A DNA stretch of 64,000 nucleotides. Origin: Septoria linicola. Taxonomy: Eukaryota; Ascomycota; Dothideomycetes; Mycosphaerellales; Mycosphaerellaceae. Under the pieces are notes generated by a model that was not told the DNA's origin, did not search any database, and was given only the letters and a program-made list of their open reading frames with translations. The stretch spans positions 1,054,001-1,118,000 of the forward strand of contig CP099419.1 in assembly GCA_024114885.1 (NCBI GenBank), given 5' to 3'. Below are positions 46,248 through 58,169 of this stretch, in pieces. A program made the translations under genes and the position numbers. How positions within the stretch are numbered: the stretch's first letter is position 1; every line of letters starts with the position of its first letter.

Positions 46248-47641
46248 TCTCGAGAGGGCAATAAGGCGGCGGCGTGTGTGCCGTTGAACCTTTGGAGAAT
46301 ACCTCAAGGCGATCTCGCTCCGGGAGCTTTGTTTGTTCTCGAGAGTCAATGTGAGGGCATTACTACATTTCCTGTCAGTTCTCTGTCGACCACGGCATTA
46401 CCTGGTAGTTGGTATTGCCATGCCGAGATGGAGGTCCTCCGCGACCACAGAGAGATGATCGTGGGGTTAACAAATGTGAAGAGACAAGTGGGCCTTCCAG
46501 GAGTGCTAAGTTGCAAGCGAGCTTGCGATGGAATACGATTGTTCGATGATCGGATCGTGTCTCGAAACGCTTGGTACTCGAGCTCCTGAGATGAGTGCCA
46601 TCAGGGTCCGGTGGCTCCTTCTCAAACACTTTCCAATAGTTGAAGATTTCGTACCTCAGTCGCCAGGTGTTACATTGCCTGCCTCATATGAACGTACACA
46701 ATCACTGAGTGGCGACTTTGAGCAGGCAAAGGTCCCGATGGCCACGTTTTTGCAGCATTCTGTGCGATCCACAAGGTGCAGGTTTTTGGTTCGATAGTGT
46801 CCAAGCGGAGCGAGCCTTTTCACAATTTAAGACGGCGCTAGTGTGTGGACCCCTGCTGGCTTGTGGTTGAGCAGGTGGAGGCGATGTAGTTGAAGTCGAA
46901 TAAGAATGGATCGCTGCGTGTCCGTATAACGATTGAAGACACATGGGAGCAGCTCCGAAGCAATACGACGATCTCCGACCGCATTCAGCAGATTGAAATG
47001 CCGGAAACGAGCAACGCGGTGCCGAGGAATGCAAGTTGTGCTCCAGTCGATGGCCCCGATCGGACTGACCGGGGTCGCTGAAGAGGAAGCGAGAGCTGGA
47101 GCGGAGGCCGTTCTGGAGCTGAGCGAGATTCTGTCTGCACCTTGGTTCTTCACAACACCTGCATCGTCCGACTCCCCGGCGCTGGCTGGTGCCTCTTTTC
47201 GACGTGTCACTGGCAATCGACAGCATCACGTTGTTCTCACCTCGACATCTTATGTCGCGTGTTGGAGAAGGTGCCGTTCCTGCTGCTGCGCATGCACAAA
47301 CCTCGCTAGTGCGCAAGTCTGCTGTAGCGCGCATCCACCTCCACCTCGACACCTGCGGCCACTCTGCCTGAAAGCGTCGGTCCCGTCAAACTCGATCCGA
47401 CCACCTTTTACCGCACCTACGACGACTCCTCGCTGGCATGAGATCTGGCTGACACCTGCGATTTTCCTGGGAACAAACTAGACCGAAAGACTGAATATAA
47501 ACCACGACCAACCTGAGTTTACGAACGAGCGAGACACGTGGGGAACACAGCACTTCATGCCGACACGACGACGACGCGGGCAACACCTCGAGCGAGGCTC
47601 CTCGCAGCCTGAGTAGCCATTGACCGACTGCGAGCTGAGCG
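46248..47641. other. Long upstream region of SLN1
   Basis: About 1.4 kb without a gene I can support. Frames on both strands reach about 200 codons but have no motif and no matching splice sites. The last ~250 bp are pyrimidine- and CGA-rich, as in a fungal 5' leader. Confidence 0.5.
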
Positions 47642-50600
47642 ATGCGCATTCCCATTACTGTGCAGCTGGGAGGCTTGCTCTTGATCGCCTCGTTGATCGG
47701 GCTGGCAGTCATCTCCGTGGCAGTATGGATCACGGTGCACGACTTCGTGCTCGACACCAGAGCCTCGCGCCTGGCACTGACGGCCTCGCTCAAGGCTGCG
47801 CAGCTGGCGAGCAATCTGGACATAATGCAGACATCCGCCAGCTTCGTGACCACCAGAGTTCTGCTCCAAAACGCCCTGCAACGATACAACGATGTTCGTA
47901 ACAACACACCGGAGAATTGGGTACGCGCGAATGCGGATATGCAAGCGGCAGTAGGCGGAGAGGCTTCGCTCGGTCAACAGCTGCTTCTACAATCACGGAT
48001 GTATCCAAGAGACGACACAGGCCCGGCTGGGCCATATCCGTTGATGAACACCACTGCCGACTCGCTTCGCAAAGGGATCGCTCTCCCATATGGATATCCT
48101 AACGGGACTCAAGTTTACTTGGGAGCGAACGACACGACGCTTGGGTATCCTCCGTCGCTGTATCCAAATCTTACGTTCACAGCCAATAGTCCGGCACGAT
48201 TTGGTGACTACGAACTTGATCCGGGCAGCACATTGCTACTGGGACCTTGGGACGTCAATACCACACTCTCGCTTGTCTCGCTCACGATGCCGGTCACGAA
48301 CAATACCAGCCCCGATCAATTACTCGGCTATGTCACCTTGCTCATGAACGCACGCCTCATCTCGCAGGTGATTGCGTCCCAAGAAGGATTGCTCAAAACG
48401 GGTAAAACCTTGCTCATTGGGCCCGCCGACCCCTCGAACAGGTTTTCTGCCAATCTTGCTCTGGACGCAGCCAACAAGCCGGAGCTCGAAGTTCGATATG
48501 TTTTCCCTCTGAACGAATCGTACGCCAAACGCCATCCTGATCATACGCAGAACGGGACGAATCCGAGTTTTGACGCCAGCAGATTTCCAGCTGTGTACAA
48601 GGCTCTAGATGTCGCTAATGCCGCTGAGAACTCGGGTGCTCAGCTAAGAGCCACGAACGAGGCCGGCAAGAAGGTCAGCGTGGGCTATGCCATGCCAAGT
48701 GGTAACATGGTCAGCTGGGCAGTCCTGGTAGAGTTATCTCGGGATGAGATATGGCAGCCTATCAATACTCTGCGTAAAGTCATAGTAGCATGTGTGTTCG
48801 CGACCGCCGGGTTGATGGCCATCATCGCATTTCCCCTCGCGCACTTCGCGGCACAGCCAATTTTGCTGCTCCGAGCCGCAACACAAAAGTCTATCGAACC
48901 CCCGAGCACGGATGGCCAGTCAGATATGAACTCGATTGGCTATTTCAGAGACGGAGCGGCCGACGACCAGGCTATTCAGGCAGGTGGTGCCACAGGGGTA
49001 GAAAGTGAACTGGCACGAAAAGAAGGATTTCCAAACCCGATCACGAAATGGAAGCGCAAGCGTGAAGAAGACTCTCAAACTAAGCGCGAAGAGCGTCGCA
49101 AACGACACTTCCGCATTCCCGGCCGGGTGAAGCAGCGACGAGGCTGCATTAAGGACGAGCTATCTGATCTGACTCATACCTTCAACGAGATGTCCGACGA
49201 GCTCATGATGCAGTACTCGAAATTGGACGAGCGAGTCAGGCAAAGGACTGCCGAGCTGGAGCTGAGCAAGAGAGCTGCCGAGGCCGCGAACGAGAGCAAG
49301 ACCCTCTTTATCGCCAACATCTCTCACGAGCTGAAGACTCCTTTGAACGGCATCCTGGGCATGTGCGCAGTCTGCATGCAGGAAGACGACCCGCTTCGAA
49401 TGAAGCGATCACTCGGCATCATTTACAAAAGTGGAGATCTGCTGCTCAACCTATTGACAGACTTGCTCACCTTCAGCAAGAATCAGGTTGGCCAACACTT
49501 GAGCCTGGACGAAAAGGAGTTCCGACTCCATGATGTCACTTCTCAAATACTCGCCATCTTTGAAAATCAGGCAAAAGACGGTCAAATCGATCTCAAGGTC
49601 CAGTACGAGGGTGTGAATCACATTGAACCCGACGACCCTTCATCCGATCGGGTGTCAAGTCATGGCCCTGGTCAGAGTGGACGCATGCGAGACATGATCC
49701 TGTGGGGTGACATACACAGAATCTTGCAAGTTGTAATCAACCTAGTGTCGAACAGTCTGAAGTTCACTCCACCTGGCGGATCAGTGGTACTTACTGTACG
49801 TGCTTTGCCCGAACTACCCGACCTAGGCAGCCGCAACACCTCTTTCAACTCCAGGCAGTCAGTGCGCTGGTCAACCCACAAGAGAGACTCCGACTTGTCT
49901 GTCCCAAGGCTTGGAACCCAGAGAAATTCCGATGCTTCGATACCTAGGTTCAGCACTGCAAATGCCATCAACGCTCGAGACAAGCCACACGCGCTAGTTC
50001 AAGTATCCGAACGTAACCGTTCACCGCACTCTGCCAAGTACATCTACTTCGAATTCGAAGTAACAGACACTGGTCCTGGAATACCAGAAGATATCCAGGA
50101 GAAGATTTTCGAGCCTTTCGTGCAAGGAGACCTGGGTCTAAGCAAGAAGTTCGGAGGTACAGGACTCGGACTCAGTATCTGCTCCCAGCTAGCTGGGCTG
50201 ATGAAGGGTAGCATTGGTGTTCGAAGCACGCCCGGTCTTGGCAGTACCTTCACCATGAAGATTCCTCTGCGACATGTACAAACGCGCGCCGATAGTTCGG
50301 CAAGCTCAGCTGTCGCCGCAGAGGATGGCGTCAGTAGAAGTGGCTCATTCGAGCAGGTCTCGCGCACATCATCACCGCAGCGCTCGCACGGCCCAGTCGA
50401 ATACGCACCTATCAGTCCTGGCGCCAGCGAGCCAGTCAAGCCAAGCGCTGATGTCAAGCCCCATACACAGCAGCGTCTTGTCGGTCTCAGTCAACCTTAC
50501 TTCACAACGAACAAGCCACTGGACTCTCCTAACTCGCAAGACGAAGCCATGAAGCGCATCTCTGCCACAGCCAGCACGAGTGGCAAGATCAGAGTTCTGG

Positions 50601-51245
50601 TCGCAGAGGACAACAAGATCAACCAGGAAGTTGTACTCCGCATGCTTAAGCTTGAGGACATCTACGACGTGGTGGTTGCTAGAGACGGCCAGGAAGCTCT
50701 TGATGTCGTGAAGGAGTCTATGCGCGCAGGAGCTCAACCCTTCAACCTCATCTTCATGGACGTGCAGATGCCCAACGTTGACGGACTGACGAGCACGCGA
50801 TTGATTCGCGAGATCGGATACCAGGCACCGATCGTAGCGCTTACCGCGTTTGCGGAAGAGAGTAACATAAAGGATTGCATGGACTCTGGCATGAATTATT
50901 TCCTGTAAGTGCACGTTGAGCTAGACGTGTAGACAGTACTGACCTCCCCGCAGCTCAAAACCAATTCGCAGACCACAACTGAAGAAAGTCCTCAAAGAAT
51001 ACATTCCTCCTATCCCGGAGGAACCCGAGGAGCAGGTCACGCCTACAGAAGAACGTGGCGCCACGCATAACACTACTATCGTCATGGTACACGGGCGTTC
51101 ATCGCAAGATTCCAAGAGGTTTGAGACAACGACAGAGAGTGCTGATGCAACATTTGATGCTACAGGTAACGCGTTCCACGCGGCACCCGTCTCGCACGTG
51201 GCCAAGGACGATGAACGGGCCGCCTCACCGCGGACTATCACGTAG
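47642..51245 (+). CDS. SLN1: Transmembrane hybrid histidine kinase, group VI (Sln1/TcsB type)
   Basis: A plasma-membrane osmosensor at the head of the HOG phosphorelay. Exons are 47642-50904 and 50954-51245, joined across a 49-nt intron (GTAAGT...CGCAG) to give NYFLSKPIRRPQLKK; product 1184 residues, normal for the group. A first membrane segment (about 8-30) and a second (about 380-405, IVACVFATAGLMAIIAFPLA) bound a ~350-residue extracellular domain with many N-glycosylation sequons. A HAMP-like linker and coiled coil lead to the H-box ISHELKTPLNGI (His562). The N-box VVINLVSNSLKFT, DTGPGI and GTGLGL follow, with a Ser-rich insert between N-box and DTGPGI. The receiver has VLVAEDNKINQEVV and phosphoacceptor Asp1040 in IFMDVQMP. 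The conserved receiver lysine lies just across the intron. Confidence 0.96.
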
Positions 51246-51701
51246 CGGCACATTTCCAGTAATGAACGACAGCAGATCGGAGTTGCCTAGCTTACAGACT
51301 ATGGCGGTGGAAGATGTCTCTACCGATACAATAGAAGATGGGGCGCCATAGACAGGGGTTTCCCCACCGGCCAAGGGACCGGCGCATTTCGAAGAAAAGT
51401 GATATGAGCGAGGAGTTTGGGTGTTTTGCATGCAAAGGAGTAAAGGAAAGGGAAAAACCTCTAGACAGTGTGTCGATGACAGGTATGGTATCGAGACGCC
51501 TTTGGACTAGTAATGGCGTTGCACCTGGCGCTACATGGGCTTTGGAATAGCCGTCGTAGAGTTTCCTTATTGATGAAGATTTGTACATACATACACGTAC
51601 ACGAAGATCGCACTCCCAGCCTGCGCAAAGCAAAAAAAAAAGTAACCACCAAAATCTATCTATACATCGTCATCATCTCCTCATCACATCGTCTCACAAA
51701 C
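51246..51701. other. Intergenic between convergent genes
   Basis: It holds the SLN1 3' region, including an A-rich run at about 51630-51642 (AAAAAAAAAAAG-like), and the 3' end of the next gene. No gene seen. Confidence 0.5.
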
Positions 51702-52403
51702 TCATAACATCGCAATCTCAGTCTCCCAACTCCGAGATTTCAATCGCTCTTCCAACAAACCCAGCTCAAACTCCAGCCCTTGCGCCTCCGCCATCACAGA
51801 AACCATCTGCTCATCTAACTTCCCCAACACAACGTCTATCGCTTCCAGCGCCGCTTGATCGACGCCTATACTCGACATTGTCGCTCGCAGCTGGACTTGC
51901 GAGAGAGCAGAAGCTTGTAAGTCTTCGATATATCGACTGAGCGTTCGCGTGAAGGTTTGGCCTGCTGCGAGGACTATGCCTGGGATGGACGTTGATGTTG
52001 CTTGGGAGTGGGCGAGTTGGAGATCGGGGAGGTAGCGTGCTCCGAATAGAGGGGCGTGGGATTGGCAGAATGTTGTTAGGAGGGATTGGAAGGGTTGGGG
52101 TGAAGGAGAGGAGGGCGATGGGACTTCGTTTTGGGGTAGGGTGGCGGAGTTTGGTGGTGTTGGTAGAAGGGCAGGGTCTTGTTTTGATTGATGTTGGTGG
52201 TCGTTGTAGCTTGACATTTCGGAGTCGTTTCTGCCATGTTGTTGTTGTTCTGGATGTTCTGATATTTGGTAGAGGTTATGGTCTTGGCTTGGGATCTGGA
52301 TTTGTGAAGCCGATGTTCCTCGTCGCTTCAAAGTGGGGCGGTCGTCGCTGTGGAAGCCATTGTGGTCCACATCGTTTGCTTTTCGCTTCCCAATGGCTGC
52401 CAT
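51702..52403 (-). CDS. Hypothetical nuclear-type protein with C-terminal coiled coil
   Basis: Not recognised; 233 residues from the ATG at 52403 (MAAIGKRKANDVDHNG). An in-frame ATG at 52511 would add 36 residues of less convincing sequence. The N terminus has a bipartite-NLS-like KRKAND...TLKRRG. Residues about 30-100 are Gln/His/Pro/Ser rich and disordered. The C-terminal ~130 residues look structured and mostly helical: GIVLAAGQTFTRTLSRYIED and LEAIDVVLGKLDEQMVSVMA, ending in a leucine-rich coiled coil LEFELGLLEERLKS. The coding strand is strongly C-rich in the middle and G-rich at the 3' end. Possibly a subunit of a nuclear complex, but that is only inference. Confidence 0.72.
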   Translation of the reverse strand: MAAIGKRKANDVDHNGFHSDDRPTLKRRGTSASQIQIPSQDHNLYQISEHPEQQQHGRNDSEMSSYNDHQHQSKQDPALLPTPPNSATLPQNEVPSPSSPSPQPFQSLLTTFCQSHAPLFGARYLPDLQLAHSQATSTSIPGIVLAAGQTFTRTLSRYIEDLQASALSQVQLRATMSSIGVDQAALEAIDVVLGKLDEQMVSVMAEAQGLEFELGLLEERLKSRSWETEIAML

Positions 52404-52785
52404 TCTCTTACACAAGCTTGTACCGTGATATGAGATCGATGTGTCGCTGCAAACATTGAAGGCTGGATATGTTGGGCAATCACGCCATTTGCGCCGAGGT
52501 GGCGGGCACATGCTAAGGCCGGGACCGCAGTTCTGATCAACATTTCTATGGTAGCTATAAGTACTAGCTATTGACGCTCAACAAACACTTTCTCGATGAT
52601 GAGCGTAATACTAAACATCTTTGTATTCGACACTCGACACCACCAGAAATCAAATCCGCGAGCGTGAATGCTCGGATCATAGTTAAGCGTCCACTTGCCA
52701 TACACTTCCAAATGACATTGCTATTTGCACTTCCCTCCTTTGGATCATCATATGCTATGCCCTCGTGCCATGTCCTTTAGCTCCA
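52404..52785. other. Intergenic, nothing recognised
   Basis: About 380 bp separating two minus-strand genes; it contains the promoter of the downstream one and the 3' end of the upstream one. Confidence 0.45.
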
Positions 52786-54431
52786 TTACCATCTAAATCT
52801 CTCAGGGTTGCGTCCGACGCAGACCACAAGCATCAGGATTGCCCAGTATGGAAGCGCAAAGAGCGTGTTCAGAAGCATCGTGGGCACCTGCAGAAGCAAG
52901 CGTAGGAGCATGATGGTGAAAACCATCGCCATCGCTAAGGTGAGCACACTCATGCCTCCCAGTACCATCGGATGCCCGGCGAAGATTTGCAGGAATTGAT
53001 GCGACAGCGTGATCCACGTAAGGGCATCAATCTCCTGCCTGGTGGCTGCGTACTCGTCCTCGGATCCTGAGTCTTCTAACACGGAATCCTCCAATACCGA
53101 GTCCTGGTGAAAAGATAGCTCTCTTGTCATGGTCGCTCCAGCCCCATGCAATGGTGGTGCCGGTGGTGGTGCCAAGAAGCCTGGGTCATCATCAGGCTGA
53201 ATCGTAGGACCCCAGCCGCGAACGCCGTCGGACACGCCATGCTTTGCGTGGTGGTAATTGCTGTTAAATTCCTCGTGAGTACCCTCATCGTCCTGCTCCG
53301 TGCCGTGTTCTTGCCAGAATGGCAAAGAGACTCGAGTGGGCTCAATGCCAAGGGACTTGTCACCATCACGGGATCTGTTCTCGTGCGCCTCTACAGGCAC
53401 GTCCTCTAGCGTTTGTTCCGGCTGAGGAAGGTAGCTCGCAGTCTCTTTGACGTCTGCTGTGCTACCACCTGCTTTAACGGCATTGCACGAGGATTCCTCC
53501 GGGACCTTCTGCTGCCATCTCGCATCGATCTGGGTCTGCATGTAGTCTTGCAAATTTGACACGTTCCGCGTCCACAGCGCGATATCATTGTCTTTGTGCG
53601 CGAGTTTGGTATCTCGAGGAATCAGGACGACTTTCTTGATGCTTTTCAACGCGATGACGTCCCCAGCTTCTCGTATGGAAGCAAAATCCTCGGCAGAAAA
53701 CTCGGTGTCGCAAGCAAAACCATTGACGAGATCATCGAAGATATGGTCTTCCACATGCAGAGTTAGAGTGTGGAGGAGCTTGCAGCACTTCAGCGTGCGC
53801 ATTCCATCAAATAGCCCGGAGCGTGTCAGCAAAGTAGGTCTGGGCCAGACCGCCTCGAAACGTGTGACACGTTCTCTGAATACTCCACACGACTCAGCAA
53901 TAAAGCTCGCTTCGCTCAAGTGTTCCGGGTCCATCAACTTGATCGTTCTCTCCCGCATCCATTCCTCCACAGCTTCTCCGTAAAATTGCTTTGAGACTGC
54001 GAATACGCGCAGTGGATTGATCGGTAAAGTCTGTCCTTACATTAGTCTTGCCCCTCACATTAGTCTTGCTAGTGGTCGTCGCGCAGGAGACATACCTCAG
54101 AGTGACCGGCGCGTCTTCTTTGTCTGATACGTGTAAAGAGCTCCGACATGGCCTCGAAGTTGAAGCAATGTGGGTCGTGGAAGGAGACTTCGCGATAGAT
54201 CTGGTTGCGAATCTCGCGAGGCAGCACTCCGAAGAATGCGGAGTCGCTTCGAGTGGTGTCTGGGTTTACCTCGTCTTCGGCAAAGGTGCGATGCAGGAAT
54301 TCGAGTATGGCTCCATCTTCGTCCTCGAAGCTGTCCTCTGAAGGCGCAGGAGCGGCCAAATCGTTCACCGGTTTGTCGAGATCCGCAGCATTACTGCGCG
54401 GAGGCGGCGATCCTTCTGTGACCTCGTCCAT
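52786..54431 (-). CDS. 2EXR-like protein with C-terminal membrane anchor
   Basis: A 526-residue protein. Exons are 54431-54096 and 54030-52786, joined across a 65-nt intron (GTATGT, GACTAATG branch, GACAG) in phase to give HSETLPINPLRVFAVSKQFY. After an acidic N terminus comes SAFFGVLPREIRNQIYREVS, the 2EXR/F-box-like motif, then VSKQFYGEAVEEWM, also typical of this family. The middle is acidic and low complexity with a short tandem repeat VLEDSVLEDS. The last ~75 residues contain two strong hydrophobic segments (LGGMSVLTLAMAMVFTIMLL and TLFALPYWAILMLVVCVG), so it is probably tail-anchored. A membrane-bound member of a normally soluble family is unusual. No function can be assigned. Confidence 0.8.
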
Positions 54432-54692
54432 GATTCGGTGCTCGCGATGAACAGACGGGCGTGGTTTAAAGAACAGAACGTTGTTCTCGATATTTGACGT
54501 TGCACGAATGTTCGGGAAGGAACGGCCAGGCCACCTGCAGTGTGTTGCTTCACTTCGCAAACGGTGCTCTTGGCATGCAGGAAGCCGCGCAGCAAGTGAC
54601 CGAAATGAGTCTGGAAAGGGAGTCAACACATACCCAATGAGATCGTCAAGCTGTTGCGTCTCACCACGGGCGATTCATTGTGCTCCGCTTGA

Positions 54693-56323
54693 TCAAGTCT
54701 TCAAGCCCTCACCACTCCACCACGACTCCGGCGCCACTTCAATCGCGAGCGACTCATCTTCCTTAAGCGAACACTTCCACAGATTCTCCGCCTGACCGGG
54801 CTCAACATTCTTCATCCACGGCCAGCGCTCAGGCCCGCGCGGCAGATCTTGTGCTTCAGGGTGGAAATCATGACTTGTTTGAGGATCGAGCCTGCAACAG
54901 ACTCGTCTACTATATTTTCACGATCGGCTGCCTCACATGCAGCGAAGGTAGCCGAGACCCACAGTAGCGACTGGAGGTTAGCTTGACCACCTTGTGTCCA
55001 TGCTCTTGCAATGTCGAGTCTTGCTTGTAGAAGCTTCAAGCCTCGATCGAGCACACAAGCTCTAGTCCCCTGTTGTATTGGCGTCCAGAAGCGGATCAAG
55101 ATCCATAGGTTGAGCTGGATGGCCAGAAGCAGGAGCTCTGCGCAAATGGCGTCGCCATCACCCACCGCTCCGCAATTGACAAGCTGAGGCTGATAGAAGC
55201 GTATCAGATATTCGACTTCGTAGATGTGGCCAAACGGTGGACCTTTCGTCGATTCAAGCGTAGGCCAGGCCAGGTATAGTTGGAATAGTTTGGTGAAGAG
55301 GTTGATACTCTGCGCTGAACCGAAGCCCGCTTCAGTGCAACATGGACTCGGCGACACGCAAGCTGCTGCTTATCGGTCCGCCATCGCCGCATTGTCGATC
55401 TGCCATTGCGGCGTGGATGTACGATAGATCTGAGGAATGTAAAGGTCAAAAAGTGGCAGCTGTGTGAGGTTTAGTGCCAGTCGTAAGTCAAGCCAAGCGA
55501 TAATCAGCCATTCGTGAGCTGACAAGCGCTCGAGAGCTTTCATGGCTCGTAGCACATGGACGTGTATGCCGGCAGCTTGGAACTCGGCGTCCTGCAGGTG
55601 GCTGAAAGCAAGAATAGCGACGGCGACCAAAGTTCCACTGTCGATCGCTGCACCGCGTGCGTCTACTTGGTTTTGGATCTGCTTGATTAGCTGCCCTTTT
55701 TGCTGTAGTCACAGCTTCTGGTGGGCGACCGTCTCTCCGGCGATCTGAGCTTGTTTCCGGAAGGCGAACATGGCCGCAGCGCATAGATGACTGTCATACA
55801 TGGTCAGGTCCGCTGTCGACAAGCTGCAGTGTACGTGTACTCACACTTCGTGCTCCTTGGCCATATGCCATGGCATCTCGATGAAGTGGTGCTTGGCGAC
55901 ATCGAAGCCTTGCGTGCCATCAGCCCTCTCCTCGTAAAAGTACCAGCGACAGACACTCCGCACATCGTGTACGCTATCGTAGGGTGATGCTGGGATGGGT
56001 GCGCAGGAAATGACGTCTGTAGCCTGAGACGAGCATACTCTTGCAGTTGATGTCGGCTGAGAAGGCGTTCCGTAGGTCTTGCTTCTCACTGGTGCAAGGC
56101 ATGATACTAAACCTGCGGGTCTGCGAGATCTCTCCACGTGCTTGCCTTCGGCAGCCTGCGTCTTGTCCCGTAAGGAAGCCTTTTACGTTCGCATAACATG
56201 CCTCTTACGTATAGCTTTGGATTGCTTGGGGGCCTTGCCATTCTGCTCATCGCAGACTACGAACAGGAAGCCAGGTGATTCCTCCTCCGTATCAGCCACG
56301 CTGTCGTGGACGAATGTCACCAT
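54693..56323 (-). pseudogene. Degenerate fungal transcription-factor-like gene
   Basis: It resembles the Zn-cluster-less fungal transcription factor type found in Dothideomycetes. From ATG 56323 the frame gives GFLFVVCDEQNGKAPKQSKA and RKRHVMRT, then an in-frame TAA (56185-56183). After a 54-nt intron (55844-55791, GTGAGT...GACAG) come FRKQAQIAGETVAHQKL and a TGA (55711-55709), then LVAVAILAFSHLQDAEFQAA and ALERLSAHEWLIIAWLDLR, then a TAA (55372-55370), then NLFTKLFQLYLAWPTLESTK. A final frameshift near 54830 leads into WPWMKNVEPGQAENLW and the expected SWWSGEGLKT end at 54693. Three in-frame stops plus one frameshift in otherwise clean coding sequence make it a pseudogene. All three stops are one C-to-T change from a Gln or Arg codon, which fits RIP, although every stop codon is. 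Confidence 0.75.
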
Positions 56324-56951
56324 GGCCGATGCTAACTGCCAGGCAGTGTGATTCTGCTGGGGACATTTCGTCCTCCGAGGAACAAGATATGTATCAACGT
56401 CCAAAGCAGCAGTAGGTGTCCGCTCTGGGCTGTGGTATGGCTGAGCCAAGGTTCATGCTAGCCGATCGTCACCGAATGGAGGCATATGTACACGATTTTG
56501 GTTAGTGTCCGTTCGTCAAGCCACCAAGAGTCTCATCTTAGATATGGCTCGTGGCTGCACTCAAGTCCCAGTCACTGACTTGCGATTGAGTGACCCAGCA
56601 CCGATGATGATCTCTTGAAAATAGCCGGCAGTTGTGACAATGTGCTGTGCAAATGAGCGTCTGGTGGCACTAATGCTGATTGCGGCAAGCCGTCTCCGGC
56701 AGGCTAAATCAGGGCATTCAGAAAATAGATTCTGAGGGTCATCTCGGAGAACTATTCGTCCTTCGTGATGCGACAAGCCGCAGCATAGTCACCACGATCT
56801 ATCCGGGGCTGTCAAAGAAATTAGAAAGCCCTTGCTGCGCTTACAGCGTGGAGTGATTAGAAGTCTCTGACATCTCCGGATGAGGCGAGACTTGCACGCA
56901 TTGGATGAATGCCGAACGACACATGTTATTCAGCCTGCATGCGCTCGATGC
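56324..56951. other. Intergenic, nothing recognised
   Basis: About 630 bp between two minus-strand loci; no gene seen. Confidence 0.45.
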
Positions 56952-58169
56952 TCACTTCTCATGTCCTTCCAGGCCGGGCGTATCTGCTATCCTCAGCACG
57001 TATTTGACCGCACTGGCCTTTCCAGCTTTGAGATTGGCAAGAGCAGTCTCAACACCTTCAAGTCCGCCCGGCACAACTTCCTGCGGCTGTGCCTTGAACC
57101 ACCCTTCTTCAAGTCCTTTGGCAATGTATCTGAAGTAGACGTGTCCGAAGTCTTTCAAATCATCTGGCATACCATGCACACTGCCCACAGTCGTCAAAGA
57201 CTGCTTGAGTTGGCCAGGCAGATCATATTTCTTCCCTGGTAAGACGAATGTAACACGTCCAGTTTGCTGGTCTAGGACCTGTCCAATGTTCTCAACGCTG
57301 CCCTTTTCAGAGACTGCGTCGAAGGCATATTCGATCTTTCCTCCGTGCTTCTCTGCTGCGGCATTCAGGCCTTTGACTACAGCTTCATTTCCTTCTCTAT
57401 AATCAACGATCGTATCGCCTTTACTTCGGTCGATGAACTTCTCCACATGCGCGGTGCCATTGCCGGCTACACAAATCAGTGGATGGATATTGGCTCGTGA
57501 TGCCAGTTGCAATGCGTATGAGCCCACTGCTGAGGCGGCTCCATATACGATCAAGGGCGTGGGAGGGCGGGAGTCGTTGCTGGATTTATTGATGGCCGCG
57601 GAAGGTGGAGTGAAAGGCGAGGGAAGTTGAAGCCGGGCAAAGAGGCCGACTGCAGCTGTCAAAGCAGCCAAAGGTACGGCAGCGCCCTCTGTTCAACGAA
57701 CGCAATTAGCGATGAGTCGCATACAAGCATGTGCCCTTTGATACATACCTTGGAAAGAGATATGTGCTGGCAGATGTGCTGTAGTGGCTGACCACGACAA
57801 GGCATATTCGGCGTAGCTACCTCCTGGCTTCATCATCTCGTGAAAGGCAAACACTCTATCTCCCGGCCTGAACTCAGAGACATGCTCGCCGACTTCGTGC
57901 ACAATGCCAGAAATATCATCGCCTTGGTTCACTGGCTTCGCATCCGGCATGAACTGTGGTCGCTTCCAGTCTTTTGGATTTGTGCCACTGTAAATCACTT
58001 TCGTGACAATCTGGTACGGGCCAGGCTTCGGTATGGCCCCATCCTGTATGGTGACTTTAGGCCCCTTTGCAACCACAGCTTCCTTCATTGTTGCGCTGGA
58101 TGAGCTCCGCGTCTGAGCTGTGATCTGTGAGAGTCGTCGTGAGGCAGACATGCGAAAGGTAGTAAGCAT
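56952..58169 (-). CDS. Zinc-independent MDR oxidoreductase (quinone/enoyl reductase type)
   Basis: A medium-chain dehydrogenase/reductase of 385 residues using NADP(H); the substrate is unknown. Exons are 58169-57749 and 57688-56952, with a 60-nt intron (GTATGT...AACAG) splitting FQ-EGAAVPLAALTA in phase. Residues ~1-28 (MLTTFRMSASRRLSQITAQT) look like a mitochondrial presequence, and a second ATG (MKEAVVAKGP) starts the catalytic domain, so two forms are possible. The N-terminal GroES-like domain has YSGTNPKDWKRPQF and GDDISGIVHEVGEHVSEFRP with GDRVFAFHEM; the cysteine ligands of structural zinc are absent. The Rossmann motif is LIVYGAASAVGSYALQLASR. It resembles ToxD-like reductases common beside fungal secondary-metabolite genes, but no synthase is seen here. 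Confidence 0.88.

Noticed and set aside
46702..47352. Minus-strand frame of about 216 codons upstream of SLN1
   Set aside because: Arg/Ser/Cys-rich random-like sequence overlapping another minus-strand frame and the likely SLN1 leader.
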